A DNA stretch of 64,000 nucleotides from Pseudothioclava sp033100795 (GTDB lineage Bacteria > Pseudomonadota > Alphaproteobacteria > Rhodobacterales > Rhodobacteraceae). A program made the translations under genes and the position numbers. The stretch lies in the NCBI RefSeq assembly GCF_033100795.1, contig NZ_JAWLVI010000004.1, positions 62,001 through 126,000 on the forward strand, in the 5' to 3' direction. The first letter of the stretch is position 1. Every line of letters begins with the position of its first letter. Under the pieces are notes generated by a model that saw nothing but the letters and a program-made list of their open reading frames with translations, made no database searches and was not told where the DNA came from. Shown in pieces: positions 33,361 to 42,780 of the stretch.

Positions 33361-35645
33361 GCACCGGAACCCCCTTGCCGCACGACTCGGCGCGCCTGCA
33401 TGTGACGGGGGCCGCGCGCTACACCGACGACATCCCCTGCCCTGCGGACACGCTGCATCTGGCGTTCGGCCTGTCTGAACGCGCCCACGCGCGGATCGTC
33501 GCGATGGACCTGACATCGGTGCGCGCCGCCGCAGGCGTGGTCGCGGTCCTGACGGCGGATGACCTGCCCGAAGGTTGCGATACATCCCCCAGCGTGCATG
33601 ACGAACCCCTGCTGGCCAAAGGCGAGGTGCATTACCTTGGCCAGCCGGTATTTCTGGTCATTGCGACCAGCCATCTGGCCGCGCGCCGCGCCGCCCGTCT
33701 GGCCAAGATCACCTATGACGACCGCCCCGCGATCCTGACCATAGATCAGGCGCTGGAGGCGGGCAGCCATTTCGAGGGCGGGCCTGTCGTCTGGGCGCGC
33801 GGCGATCTGGCCGAGGGCTTTACCAAGGCCACCCATATTGTCGAGGGCAGCCTCGACATCGGCGGGCAAGAGCATTTCTATCTGGAGGGGCAAGTCGCAC
33901 TGGCCTTGCCCCTTGATCAGGGGATCGAGATCAGGTGTTCCTCGCAGCACCCGACCGAGATCCAGCACAAGGTGGCCGAGGCGCTTGGTCTGTCGTTCCA
34001 CGATGTCCGCGTCGAGATGCGCCGGATGGGCGGAGGCTTTGGCGGCAAGGAAAGTCAGGGCAATGCGCTGGCGATGGCCTGTGCGCTGGCGGCAAAGGCC
34101 ACGGGGCGCGCCTGCAAGATGCGCTACGACCGCGACGACGATATGAAGATCACCGGCAAGCGTCATGATTTCCGCATCGGCTATCGGCTGGGTGCCGATG
34201 CCGAAGGGCGCATTCTGGCCGCCGAGTTCGTTCAGATGGCGCGCTGCGGCTGGTCGATGGACCTGAGCCTGCCGGTTTGCGACCGCGCGATGCTTCATGC
34301 GGATAGCGCCTATTTCGTGCCCGCGATGCGGATCGAAAGCCACCGCCTGCGCACAAACACCCAAAGCGCCACCGCCTTTCGCGGCTTTGGCGGGCCGCAG
34401 GGGATTATCGGGATGGAGCGCGCGATCGACCATCTGGCGCACCAGATGCGGATCGACCCGGCCCTTTTACGCCAACGCAACTACTACGCCCCACCCGGCA
34501 GCGCCACGCTGCAAGACACCCATTACGGCCAGCCGGTCGAGGATTGCATCCTGCACCGCCTGACCGATGCGCTGGAGGAACGCGCCGAGTATCAGGCGCG
34601 CAAGGCCCGCGTGGAGGAATGGAACGCGACGCATCGCACGCTAAAGCGCGGGATCGCGCTTGCGCCCGTGAAATTCGGGATTTCCTTCACGCTGACGCAC
34701 CTCAATCAGGCAGGCGCGCTGGTGCATGTCTATGCCGATGGCTCGGTGCAGTTGAACCACGGCGGCACCGAAATGGGGCAAGGGTTGCACCAGAAAATCT
34801 GCCAGATCGCGGCGCGGGTTTTCGGGATTACGGGCGACAAGGTGCGGATCACCGCAACCGATACGTCAAAAGTGCCCAACACCTCGGCGACGGCGGCGTC
34901 CTCGGGGGCCGATCTGAACGGGATGGCGGTTAAGGCGGCCTGCGAGGCGATCCGCGACCGCCTTGCCGCCTTTGTCGCAGACCGCGCGGGCTGCGCCCCC
35001 GAAGACGTGCAATTCGCGGGTGGACGGGTCAGCGCAGGCGGGCAATCGCAAAGCTTTGCCGATCTGGTGGCCGCCGCCTATCAGGCGCGTGTCAGCCTGT
35101 CCTCGACCGGATTTTACGCGACCCCCGAAATCAGCTGGGACCGCGCCGCCGGTCGCGGCCATCCGTTCTATTATTTTGCCTATGGCGCCGCCGTGACCGA
35201 GGTCGTGCTGGACACTCTGACCGGCGAAAACCGCATCCTGCGCACCGACATCGTGCATGACGCGGGCACCAGCCTGAACCCCGCGCTTGACATCGGCCAG
35301 ATCGAGGGCGGCTTTGTGCAGGGCGCGGGTTGGCTGACGACCGAAGAGCTGGTCTGGGATCAGACGGGGCGGCTGCGCACCCATGCGCCCTCGACCTATA
35401 AAATCCCCACGGCCTCGGACGCGCCTGACCAGTTCAACGTGACGCTTTGGGACGAACCCAACCCGAAAGAGACCGTCTATCGGTCCAAGGCCGTGGGCGA
35501 GCCGCCCTTTGTTCTGGGGGTCTCGGCCTGGCTGGCGCTGGCCGATGCCTGCGCGGCCTGTGGCGCGCAATTCCCCGACCTGCAAGCCCCTGCCACGCCC
35601 GAAGCCCTGCTCGCCGCGATCGGGCGCGCGAGGGTCAGCGAATGA
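33357..35645 (+). CDS. xdhB: Xanthine dehydrogenase large (molybdenum) subunit
   Basis: 762 residues, full length. Molybdopterin-binding subunit that hydroxylates hypoxanthine and xanthine. Motifs are GGGFGGKESQGNA, AFRGFGGPQGIIGME (with the substrate-site Arg), a GGTEMGQGLHQK block, and KAVGEPPF with the active-site Glu followed by a hydrophobic run. ATG overlaps the xdhA stop and its TGA overlaps the xdhC ATG, both by four bases, as in R. capsulatus-type xdhABC. Confidence 0.97.
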   Translation: MSTGTPLPHDSARLHVTGAARYTDDIPCPADTLHLAFGLSERAHARIVAMDLTSVRAAAGVVAVLTADDLPEGCDTSPSVHDEPLLAKGEVHYLGQPVFLVIATSHLAARRAARLAKITYDDRPAILTIDQALEAGSHFEGGPVVWARGDLAEGFTKATHIVEGSLDIGGQEHFYLEGQVALALPLDQGIEIRCSSQHPTEIQHKVAEALGLSFHDVRVEMRRMGGGFGGKESQGNALAMACALAAKATGRACKMRYDRDDDMKITGKRHDFRIGYRLGADAEGRILAAEFVQMARCGWSMDLSLPVCDRAMLHADSAYFVPAMRIESHRLRTNTQSATAFRGFGGPQGIIGMERAIDHLAHQMRIDPALLRQRNYYAPPGSATLQDTHYGQPVEDCILHRLTDALEERAEYQARKARVEEWNATHRTLKRGIALAPVKFGISFTLTHLNQAGALVHVYADGSVQLNHGGTEMGQGLHQKICQIAARVFGITGDKVRITATDTSKVPNTSATAASSGADLNGMAVKAACEAIRDRLAAFVADRAGCAPEDVQFAGGRVSAGGQSQSFADLVAAAYQARVSLSSTGFYATPEISWDRAAGRGHPFYYFAYGAAVTEVVLDTLTGENRILRTDIVHDAGTSLNPALDIGQIEGGFVQGAGWLTTEELVWDQTGRLRTHAPSTYKIPTASDAPDQFNVTLWDEPNPKETVYRSKAVGEPPFVLGVSAWLALADACAACGAQFPDLQAPATPEALLAAIGRARVSE

Positions 35646-36577
35646 ACCGCCACGCGCTATTGACTGCCCTGATGGCACACGGCCCCTTCGCGCGGGTGCT
35701 GGTCGCCGAGACCAAAGGCTCCACACCCCGCGAAACGGGGGCCGAAATGTGGGTCTGGCCCGACCGCTGCGAGGGGACCATCGGCGGCGGACAGCTTGAA
35801 TTCGATGCGATCACCGCTGCCCGCGCGGGCAAAACCGGCGTTGAGCGCGCCGCCCTTGGCCCCCAAAAAGGCCAATGCTGCGGCGGTGCGGTGGTCCTTG
35901 CGTTCGAGCGGATCGACGCCGCCTGGATCGCAGCCAGCGAGCAACCGGTCTTTGCGCGCAACCTCTGCGGCCCGCCCGAAATGCCGCTCTCCGTCCGTCG
36001 CGCCGTTGCCCGCGCGCGGGACCGCGGCCAGCGCCCACGCCTTTGGATCGACGGCTGGCTGGTCGAACAGATCCCCCCCCCGCCTGCGCCTTTGTGGATC
36101 TGGGGCGCGGGCCATGTGGGGCGCGCGATTGTCGATGTGCTTGCCCCTCTCGCGCGGTTCGAGATCACATGGGCCGACACCGCCCCCGAGCGCTTTCCGG
36201 CAGCGCGCGCGGGCGTGCGGCAGATCAGCGCGGCCAATCCCGCAAGCCTTGTCAGTAACGCGCCCGATGACGCCCGCCATCTGATCCTGACCTATTCGCA
36301 CGCGCTTGATCTGGAGCTGTGTCATCAACTGCTCGGGCACGGGTTTGCCTCGGCGGGCCTGATCGGATCGGCAACGAAATGGGCGCGTTTCCAAAGCCGC
36401 CTGCGCGCCCTTGGCCACGCGAACGCCCAAATTTCCCGCATTGCCTGCCCGATAGGCGATCCGACGCTCGGGAAACAGCCACAAGCCATTGCGATAGGGG
36501 TAGCAGCCGCGCTACTGAAAGGAAAATCAACCGCTTCCCATGCAGGAGCGGCAGAACAAGAGGGACGGATCGCGTGA
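35642..36577 (+). CDS. xdhC: Xanthine dehydrogenase maturation factor XdhC
   Basis: 311 residues. Molybdenum-cofactor chaperone that binds Moco, has it sulfurated and inserts it into XdhB. Motifs: ETKGSTPRETGAEMWV, GTIGGGQLEF, the GQCCGG cysteine pair, and a Rossmann-like WIWGAGHVGRAIVDVL. Start ATG overlaps the xdhB stop; its TGA overlaps the GTG start of the ABC transporter gene, tying purine oxidation to transport. Confidence 0.95.
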   Translation: MNRHALLTALMAHGPFARVLVAETKGSTPRETGAEMWVWPDRCEGTIGGGQLEFDAITAARAGKTGVERAALGPQKGQCCGGAVVLAFERIDAAWIAASEQPVFARNLCGPPEMPLSVRRAVARARDRGQRPRLWIDGWLVEQIPPPPAPLWIWGAGHVGRAIVDVLAPLARFEITWADTAPERFPAARAGVRQISAANPASLVSNAPDDARHLILTYSHALDLELCHQLLGHGFASAGLIGSATKWARFQSRLRALGHANAQISRIACPIGDPTLGKQPQAIAIGVAAALLKGKSTASHAGAAEQEGRIA

Positions 36578-38097
36578 CGGGGGATCACACACTGCTAAGG
36601 ATCGAGGGTCTGACCAAGGCCTATCCCGGAGTTGTGGCCAATGATGGCGTCAGCTTCCGCATCGCCGAGGGCGAGGTGCACGCGCTGCTGGGTGAAAACG
36701 GCGCAGGCAAATCGACGCTCGTCAAAATGATCTACGGGCTGGTCAAACCCGACGCGGGCACGATGGAATTTGCCGGAGCGCCCTTTGCCCCGCCCGAACC
36801 CCGTGCGGCGCGTGCTGACGGCGTGGCGATGGTGTTCCAGCATTTCTCGCTGTTCGAGGCGTTGAACGTGGCCGAAAACGTCGCTCTTGGCATGGAAAAC
36901 CCGCCGCCGATGCGCGAACTCTCCGTGCGTATCCGCGAGATTTCGCAAACCTATGGCCTGCCGCTGGACCCTGCGCGCCTTGTGGGCGACCTCTCGGCGG
37001 GCGAACGCCAGCGGGTCGAGATCATCCGCTGCCTGCTGCAAGACCCGAAACTTCTGATTATGGACGAGCCGACCTCGGTGCTGACGCCGCAAGAGGTGGA
37101 GATCCTGTTCCACACCCTGCGCAAGCTGGCCGCCGAGGGCACGGCGATCCTCTATATCAGCCACAAGCTTGAAGAAATCCGCGCGCTTTGCGATGGCGCG
37201 ACGATCCTGCGCGGCGGCAAGGTGGTGGATAGCTGCTCGCCCAGGGAAAAGACCGCGCGCGAGCTGGCCGAAATGATGGTCGGGGCCGAGTTTCGCCCCG
37301 CCAGTCGCGGGGCACGCGATCTTGGCGACGAGGTTCTGATCGTCGAAGGGCTGTCGATGGCGCCGATGTCGCAATTCGGCCCTTCGCTGAAGGACGTCTC
37401 GCTGCGCCTGCGCAAGGGCGAGGTCTTCGGCATCGGCGGGGTTGCGGGCAACGGGCAAGAGGAGTTGCTGGCGACGCTGTCGGGCGAGCGCCCGTCGGGC
37501 AGAGGCACGGTGCGGCTGAACGGCACCGATATTTCCGCGACCGACCCGAACGCGCGGCGCAAGATGGGCCTTTTGGCCGCGCCCGAGGAACGCTTGGGCC
37601 ATGCGGCGGTGCCCGCAATGAGCCTGACGGAAAATGCGCTCCTGACCGGAACGGTTCGCAAGCCATTGACTTCGAACGGATTTATCGACACAAAAGCGAC
37701 CAAAGGCTTTGCCGAAGAGATCATCGCCGCCTTCGACGTGCGCACGCCCGGCCCCCATGTTGCGGCCCGTGCGCTCTCGGGCGGGAACCTCCAGAAATTC
37801 GTGATCGGGCGCGAAGTTTTGCAGGCGCCGCAGGTTCTGGTGGTCAACCAGCCGACCTGGGGCGTGGATGCGGCTGCGGCCGCCGCAATCCGGCAGGCAC
37901 TGCTTGATCTGGCCGCCGATGGCGCCGCCGTGATCGTCATCAGTCAGGATCTTGATGAGCTGATGGAAATCGCCGACAGCTTTGCTGCGCTGAACGAGGG
38001 GCGGCTTTCGCCCCCGCGCCCGACCGAAGGGCTGACAATCGACGAGGTCGGCCTGATGCTGGGCGGAGCGCATGGAATGCAGGAGGCGGCACTGTGA
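36574..38097 (+). CDS. ABC transporter ATPase, BMP/nucleoside-uptake family (two-domain)
   Basis: 507 residues with two ATPase domains, as in YufO/RbsA-like import ATPases. First domain: Walker A GENGAGKST, signature LSAGERQRVEI, Walker B LLIMDEPTSVL. Second domain is degenerate: GVAGNGQEE in place of Walker A, LSGGNLQKF signature, VVNQPTWGVD. The start is GTG at 36574, overlapping the xdhC TGA; no ATG fits at the conserved N-terminus. Partner permeases and a BMP-type binding protein follow directly. Substrate is probably a purine base or nucleoside, from the family and the xdh context (inference). Confidence 0.9.
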   Translation: MTGDHTLLRIEGLTKAYPGVVANDGVSFRIAEGEVHALLGENGAGKSTLVKMIYGLVKPDAGTMEFAGAPFAPPEPRAARADGVAMVFQHFSLFEALNVAENVALGMENPPPMRELSVRIREISQTYGLPLDPARLVGDLSAGERQRVEIIRCLLQDPKLLIMDEPTSVLTPQEVEILFHTLRKLAAEGTAILYISHKLEEIRALCDGATILRGGKVVDSCSPREKTARELAEMMVGAEFRPASRGARDLGDEVLIVEGLSMAPMSQFGPSLKDVSLRLRKGEVFGIGGVAGNGQEELLATLSGERPSGRGTVRLNGTDISATDPNARRKMGLLAAPEERLGHAAVPAMSLTENALLTGTVRKPLTSNGFIDTKATKGFAEEIIAAFDVRTPGPHVAARALSGGNLQKFVIGREVLQAPQVLVVNQPTWGVDAAAAAAIRQALLDLAADGAAVIVISQDLDELMEIADSFAALNEGRLSPPRPTEGLTIDEVGLMLGGAHGMQEAAL

Positions 38098-39173
38098 TTA
38101 CGCTGATCAAACGGCCGACACCGTCGCAATTCTGGGCTTGGGCCACACCGATTATTGCCGTTATCGCAACAATGATCGCGGGCGGAATTCTATTCTCGGC
38201 GCTTGGAAAAAACCCCATCGAGGCGATCCGCGTGATCTTCTGGGAGCCGCTTCTGGGGCCGAACGCGGCCTATTTCCGTGGCCAGCTTCTGGTCAAGGCC
38301 GCGCCCCTGATCCTGATCGCGGCAGGGCTTGCCGTGGGCTTTCGCGCAGGTATCTGGAACATCGGCGCCGAGGGACAATATATCATTGGCGCGATCTCGG
38401 GCGCATGGCTGGCCCTTTCGATCTATCCGGCGGAAAGCACTTGGCTTTTCCCCGCTATGGTCGTGCTTGGCGCGCTTGGCGGGTTCCTTTGGGGGATGAT
38501 CCCGGCGCTTTTGAAAAACTGGTTCAACACCTCCGAGATTCTGGTCTCTCTGATGCTGGTCTATGTGGCGCAGAACCTTTTGGCTTATGTCGCCTTTGGC
38601 CCGCTGAAAAACCCCGAAGGCTATGGCTTCCCCGGCTCGCGCAACCTGCAACAATACCCCTCGGCCCATAACCCCGAGCTGTTTGCCGGAACCGGCGCGC
38701 ATTGGGGAGTCATGGCCGCTATTGTTGCCGTTATAGCAACATACATCCTGATGCACCGCCATATCGCGGGCTTCCGTATCCGTGTCGCGGGCGAAGCCCC
38801 GCGCGCCGCACGTTTTGCCGGAGTCGTTCCGCCACGTCTGGTGGTGTTCTGCCTTGGCCTGTCCGGCGCGCTCGCGGGGATGGCCGGTCTGTTCGAGGTC
38901 TCCGGTCCCAGCGGCCAGATCACCGACAGCTTCAACGCGGGCTACGGTTTCACCGCGATCATCGTCGCTTTTCTGGGCCGCCTGCACCCGATCGGCATCC
39001 TGCTGGCGGGGCTTTTGATGGCGCTGACCTATATCGGCGGCGACATGGCACAACTGATGCTGGGCCTGCCCGCCGCCGCCATTCAGGTATTCCAGGGGAT
39101 GCTGTTGTTCTTCCTGCTGGGGTTCGACGTGTTAACCAACTACCGCGTCCGTCTGGGGAGGGCCGCAGCATGA
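38094..39173 (+). CDS. ABC transporter permease, BMP/nucleoside family (YufP-like)
   Basis: 359 residues with about ten membrane helices. The BPD_transp_2-type pattern is visible (LILIAAGLAVGFRAGIWNIGAEGQYIIGA split over two stretches; NTSEILVSLMLVYVAQNLL). Start is GTG with AGGAGG 7 bases upstream, overlapping the ATPase stop by four bases (GTGA). It pairs with the next permease to form the channel. Confidence 0.9.
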   Translation: MITLIKRPTPSQFWAWATPIIAVIATMIAGGILFSALGKNPIEAIRVIFWEPLLGPNAAYFRGQLLVKAAPLILIAAGLAVGFRAGIWNIGAEGQYIIGAISGAWLALSIYPAESTWLFPAMVVLGALGGFLWGMIPALLKNWFNTSEILVSLMLVYVAQNLLAYVAFGPLKNPEGYGFPGSRNLQQYPSAHNPELFAGTGAHWGVMAAIVAVIATYILMHRHIAGFRIRVAGEAPRAARFAGVVPPRLVVFCLGLSGALAGMAGLFEVSGPSGQITDSFNAGYGFTAIIVAFLGRLHPIGILLAGLLMALTYIGGDMAQLMLGLPAAAIQVFQGMLLFFLLGFDVLTNYRVRLGRAAA

Positions 39174-40102
39174 TTATCGGAGGCATTGATGCCGTCGCAC
39201 TGACGGCCACGCTGATGACCGCCTCGACGCCGGTTCTTCTGGCCGCTACGGGTGAACTGGTTGCCGAGAAATCGGGTGTTCTGAACCTTGGGGTCGAGGG
39301 GATGATGATCATGGGCGCGGTGGGCGGTTTCGCCGTTGCCACTGCCACCGGAAGCCCCGTTCTGGGCTTCGCGGCGGGTGCTATTGCGGGCGCTGCGCTG
39401 GCGATGCTGTTCGCGCTGCTGACGCAGGTTTTCCTGTCCAATCAGGTAGCTACGGGGCTTGCGTTGACGCTGTTCGGGCTGGGGTTCTCGGCACTGGTCG
39501 GCAAGGGCTATGAAGGGGTGCGCCCGCCCGCGACGCCGAAGCTGAATTTCGGCCCGTTGTCGGATATTCCGGTTCTGGGGCAGATATTCTTCCGCCACGA
39601 CTGGATGGTCTATCTTTCACTCGGCCTTGTCGTCGCAACGTGGTTCGTGCTGCGCAAGACGCGCGCGGGGCTGATCTTGCGCGCTGTGGGTGAAAACCAC
39701 GACGCCGCCCATGCGCTTGGCTACCGCGTTGTTGCCGTGCGCTGTGCCGCACTGGCCTTTGGCGGGGCGCTGGCGGGCCTTGGCGGCGCTTACCTGAGCC
39801 TCGTGCGGGTGCCACAATGGACCGAAGGCATGACCGCGGGCGCAGGCTGGATCGCGCTTGCCATCGTCGTTTTCGCAAGCTGGCGGGCCGAGCGCGTGCT
39901 GATCGGCGCCTATCTTTTTGGTGGCATCACCGCTTTGCAATTGCAGTTACAGGCGGCGGAGTATTCTATTCCGGTGCATCTTTTGTCGATGGCGCCTTAT
40001 GTGATTACCATTGTCGTTCTGGTCCTCTTGTCCGCCATTCACCGCCACGGCGTGCAGGCCGCCCCTGCCTCGCTTGGCAAGTCCTTCCATGCCTCATCCT
40101 GA
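39170..40102 (+). CDS. ABC transporter permease, BMP/nucleoside family (YufQ-like)
   Basis: 310 residues with about eight membrane helices. Hallmark ELVAEKSGVLNLGVEGMMI near residue 30, then LSNQVATGLALTLFGLG, and ALGYRVVAVRCAALAFGGAL with the loop that touches the ATPase. Start ATG overlaps the previous stop by four bases, with GGGGAGGG upstream. Together with the preceding permease it forms the membrane part of the purine/nucleoside importer. Confidence 0.92.
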   Translation: MIIGGIDAVALTATLMTASTPVLLAATGELVAEKSGVLNLGVEGMMIMGAVGGFAVATATGSPVLGFAAGAIAGAALAMLFALLTQVFLSNQVATGLALTLFGLGFSALVGKGYEGVRPPATPKLNFGPLSDIPVLGQIFFRHDWMVYLSLGLVVATWFVLRKTRAGLILRAVGENHDAAHALGYRVVAVRCAALAFGGALAGLGGAYLSLVRVPQWTEGMTAGAGWIALAIVVFASWRAERVLIGAYLFGGITALQLQLQAAEYSIPVHLLSMAPYVITIVVLVLLSAIHRHGVQAAPASLGKSFHASS

Positions 40103-40151
40103 GGCCCACACACCCAAGGGCGATTGCGCCCGCAAACCAACGGGAGTTCCC

Positions 40152-41234
40152 ATGAAGCGCAGATCCTTCCTTACCACCACCGCAGCCGCCGCCGTTCTGG
40201 CCGCCGCCAGCCTTCCGGCATTTGCCGAAGAAGCGTTGAAAGTCGGCTTCATCTATGTCGGCCCCGTGGGCGACATGGGCTGGTCGTATCAGCACGATCA
40301 GGGCCGTCAGGCGATCGTCGACGCCTATGGCGACAAGGTGCAGACAACCTTTATGGAATCGGTTCCCGAAGGCCCGGACGCCGAGCGCGCCCTGACCCAG
40401 CTTGCGCTGCAAGGCAACAAGCTGATCTTCGCGACCTCGTTCGGCTATATGGATGCGGTGATGAATGTCGCGGCCAAATTCCCCGATGTGAAGTTCGAAC
40501 ACGCCACCGGCTACAAGCGCGCCGACAACGTCTCCACCTATGACGCGCGCTTCTATCAGGGCCGCGCGGTTCAGGGCACCATCGGCGGGCGCATGACCAA
40601 GTCGAACAAGATCGGCTATATCGGCTCCTTCCCGATCCCCGAGGTCATTCAGGGCATCAACGCCGCCTATATCCACGCTAAGAAGGTCAACCCCGACGTC
40701 GAGATGAAGGTCGTCTGGGCCTACACCTGGTTCGATCCGGCGAAAGAGGCTGACGCCGCCGCAGCCCTGATCGCAGAAGGCGTCGATGTGGTCATGCAGC
40801 ACACCGACTCGACCGCGCCGCAGGCCAAAGCGCAGGAAGCTGGCAACGTCATCACCTTCGGTCAGGCGTCGGATATGTCGTCCTTTGCACCGATGCCGCG
40901 CGTGTCCTCGACCATCGACAACTGGGCGCCCTATTACGTTCAGCGCGTTGGCGCGGTGATGGACGGTAGCTGGGCCTCCGAGGGCGCCTGGGGCGGCATC
41001 GACACCGGCATGGTCGGCATCGGCGAGATCTCGGACGCCGTTCCGGCCGAAGTCAAGGAAGAGGCGCTCGCGCTTGTTGAATCGATGCGCACCAACACCT
41101 ACCACCCCTTCACCGGCCCGCTGAACAAACAAGACGGCTCGGCCTGGCTGGCGGATGGCGAAGTTGCCAATGACGGCGATCTGGCCGGCATGAACTTCTT
41201 CGTCGAAGGCATCACCGCCGAACTGCCGAACTAA
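40152..41234 (+). CDS. BMP family periplasmic binding protein (purine/nucleoside uptake)
   Basis: 360 residues. A Sec signal peptide (RRSFLTTTAAAAVLAAASL, cleaved after AFA) leads to a PnrA/BmpA-type binding protein: KVGFIYVGPVGDMGWSYQH, then IFATSFGYMDAVMNVAAKFP, and KIGYIGSFPIPEVIQGINAA. It delivers substrate to the upstream ABC transporter. GGGAG lies before the ATG, 50 bases after the last permease. A rho-independent terminator follows, closing the xdh-ABC operon. Confidence 0.93.
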   Translation: MKRRSFLTTTAAAAVLAAASLPAFAEEALKVGFIYVGPVGDMGWSYQHDQGRQAIVDAYGDKVQTTFMESVPEGPDAERALTQLALQGNKLIFATSFGYMDAVMNVAAKFPDVKFEHATGYKRADNVSTYDARFYQGRAVQGTIGGRMTKSNKIGYIGSFPIPEVIQGINAAYIHAKKVNPDVEMKVVWAYTWFDPAKEADAAAALIAEGVDVVMQHTDSTAPQAKAQEAGNVITFGQASDMSSFAPMPRVSSTIDNWAPYYVQRVGAVMDGSWASEGAWGGIDTGMVGIGEISDAVPAEVKEEALALVESMRTNTYHPFTGPLNKQDGSAWLADGEVANDGDLAGMNFFVEGITAELPN

Positions 41235-41253
41235 GGCAGTGCTCGAAAACAGG

Positions 41254-41285
41254 AAAGGCGGGTCGGGAAACCGGCCCGCCTTTTT
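41254..41285 (+). terminator. Terminator of the xdh/ABC transporter operon
   Basis: GGCGGGTCGG (41257-41266) pairs with CCGGCCCGCC (41271-41280) around GAAA, flanked by AAA and TTTTT. It begins 20 bases after the binding-protein stop. Confidence 0.88.
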
Positions 41286-41343
41286 CATGGGGCCGCGCAC
41301 CGATTAGAATCGCTTTAATTTCCTGCCTTTCCAGCAGTTTCCC

Positions 41344-41357
41344 TTGACCTGCATCAA
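41344..41357 (+). promoter_or_regulatory. FNR/FnrL-type box upstream of sqr
   Basis: TTGACCTGCATCAA matches the FNR-family consensus TTGAT-N4-ATCAA with one change. The box centre is about 78 bases before the sqr ATG. A -10-like TACAAA (41379-41384) would put the start of transcription near 41391 and the box centre near -41.5, the position from which FNR-type proteins activate. A second perfect palindrome, CGATTAGAATCG, lies at 41301-41312. Confidence 0.55.
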
Positions 41358-41428
41358 AGACATATTCAATCTCGCGCATACAAATAGGTTGGCTCGGGGC
41401 TGGCTTCCGGCAACATAGGGAGGAATTC

Positions 41429-42712
41429 ATGGCACATATCGTTGTTCTCGGTGCAGGTCTGGGTGGCGCAATTCAGGCGTATGAGCTGCGTGACTCGGTG
41501 CGTAAGGAAGACAAGATCACCGTCATCACCAAGGACCCGAAGTATCACTTCGTGCCGTCCAACCCGTGGGTCGCCGTTGGCTGGCGGGATCGCAAGGACA
41601 TCACGGTCGATCTTGCGCCCACAATGAAAAAACGCGGCATCGACTTCATTCCGGTTGCTGCGAAAAAGCTTCATGCCGATGAAAACCGGGTCGAGCTGGA
41701 GAATGGCGAGAGCGTGTCCTACGACTATCTGGTCATCGCCACCGGCCCCGAACTGGCCTTTGACGAGATCGAGGGGCTTGGTCCCGACGGGTTCACCCAG
41801 TCGATCTGCCACGTCGACCATGCCGAGGCCGCCCGCGTTGCCTTTGACCGCTTCTGCGAGAACCCGGGGCCGATCATCGTTGGCGCCGTGCAGGGCGCGT
41901 CCTGCTATGGTCCGGCCTACGAATTCACCTTCATCCTTGATACCGCGCTGCGCCGCGCCAAGATCCGCGATCAGGTGCCGATCACCTTTGTGACCTCGGA
42001 GCCCTATGTCGGCCACCTTGGCCTTGATGGCGTGGGCGACACCAAGGGTCTGCTGGAATCGGCCATGCGCGAGCGCCACATCAAGTGGAAAACCTCCTCG
42101 CGCATCCAGAAGGTCGAGGACGGCAAGATGTTCGTCGAGGAAATCGCCGATGACGGCTCGGTCAAGGCGACCAGCGAAATGCCGTTTGGCTATTCGATGC
42201 TGCTGCCCGCCTTCCGCGGCATTCCCGCCGTGTCGGGCATCGAGGGGCTGTCGAACCCGCGCGGCTTTACCATCGTCGACAAATACCAGCGCAACCCGAA
42301 GTATCAGAACATCTTTGCGGTTGGCGTTTGTGTCGCCATTCCGCCGATGGGGCCGACTCCCGTTCCCTGCGGCGTGCCGAAAACCGGCTTCATGATTGAA
42401 TCGATGGTCACGGCAACCGCGCATAACATCGGCAATATCGTGCGCGGGCAAGAGCCCGACGAGGTCGGCACATGGAACGCTGTCTGCCTTGCCGATTTCG
42501 GCGATCAGGGCATCGCCTTTGTCGCGCAACCGCAGATCCCGCCACGCAATGTCAACTGGTCGAGCCAGGGCAAATGGGTCCACTGGGCGAAGGCCGCCTT
42601 CGAGAAATACTTTATCCACAAGCTGCGCAAGGGCACCTCGGAAACCTTTTACGAGCGTAAGCTGATGAAGCTCTTGGGGATAGACAAGCTGAAGGCCGTC
42701 AAGAAGGGCTAG
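41429..42712 (+). CDS. sqr: Sulfide:quinone oxidoreductase
   Basis: 427 residues. Peripheral membrane flavoprotein that oxidises sulfide to polysulfide/sulfur and reduces quinone. N-terminal FAD motif VVLGAGLGGAIQAYEL, and the three catalytic cysteines expected from the R. capsulatus enzyme fall at the same numbers: Cys127 (TQSICHVDH), Cys159 (QGASCYGP) and Cys353 (NAVCLADFG). The C-terminus KLMKLLGIDKLKAVKKG is a basic amphipathic membrane anchor. GGGAGGAA lies before the ATG. Single gene between two terminators, with an FNR-type box upstream. Confidence 0.97.
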   Translation: MAHIVVLGAGLGGAIQAYELRDSVRKEDKITVITKDPKYHFVPSNPWVAVGWRDRKDITVDLAPTMKKRGIDFIPVAAKKLHADENRVELENGESVSYDYLVIATGPELAFDEIEGLGPDGFTQSICHVDHAEAARVAFDRFCENPGPIIVGAVQGASCYGPAYEFTFILDTALRRAKIRDQVPITFVTSEPYVGHLGLDGVGDTKGLLESAMRERHIKWKTSSRIQKVEDGKMFVEEIADDGSVKATSEMPFGYSMLLPAFRGIPAVSGIEGLSNPRGFTIVDKYQRNPKYQNIFAVGVCVAIPPMGPTPVPCGVPKTGFMIESMVTATAHNIGNIVRGQEPDEVGTWNAVCLADFGDQGIAFVAQPQIPPRNVNWSSQGKWVHWAKAAFEKYFIHKLRKGTSETFYERKLMKLLGIDKLKAVKKG

Positions 42713-42732
42713 GACTTTCGGAAAACCACAGG

Positions 42733-42756
42733 AAGGCGGGCGTCAGGCCCGCCTTT
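42733..42756 (+). terminator. Terminator of sqr
   Basis: AAGGCGGGC (42733-42741) pairs with GCCCGCCTT (42747-42755) around GTCAG and is followed by TCGTTT. It lies 20 bases after the sqr stop. Confidence 0.85.
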
Positions 42757-42780
42757 CGTTTGCCGGTCAGGACAAGCGCG

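Noticed and set aside
40005..42619. Two minus-strand frames of 431 and 417 codons opposite the BMP protein gene and sqr
   Set aside because: Antisense to clearly identified proteins; His/Arg/Gly-rich translation without motifs.
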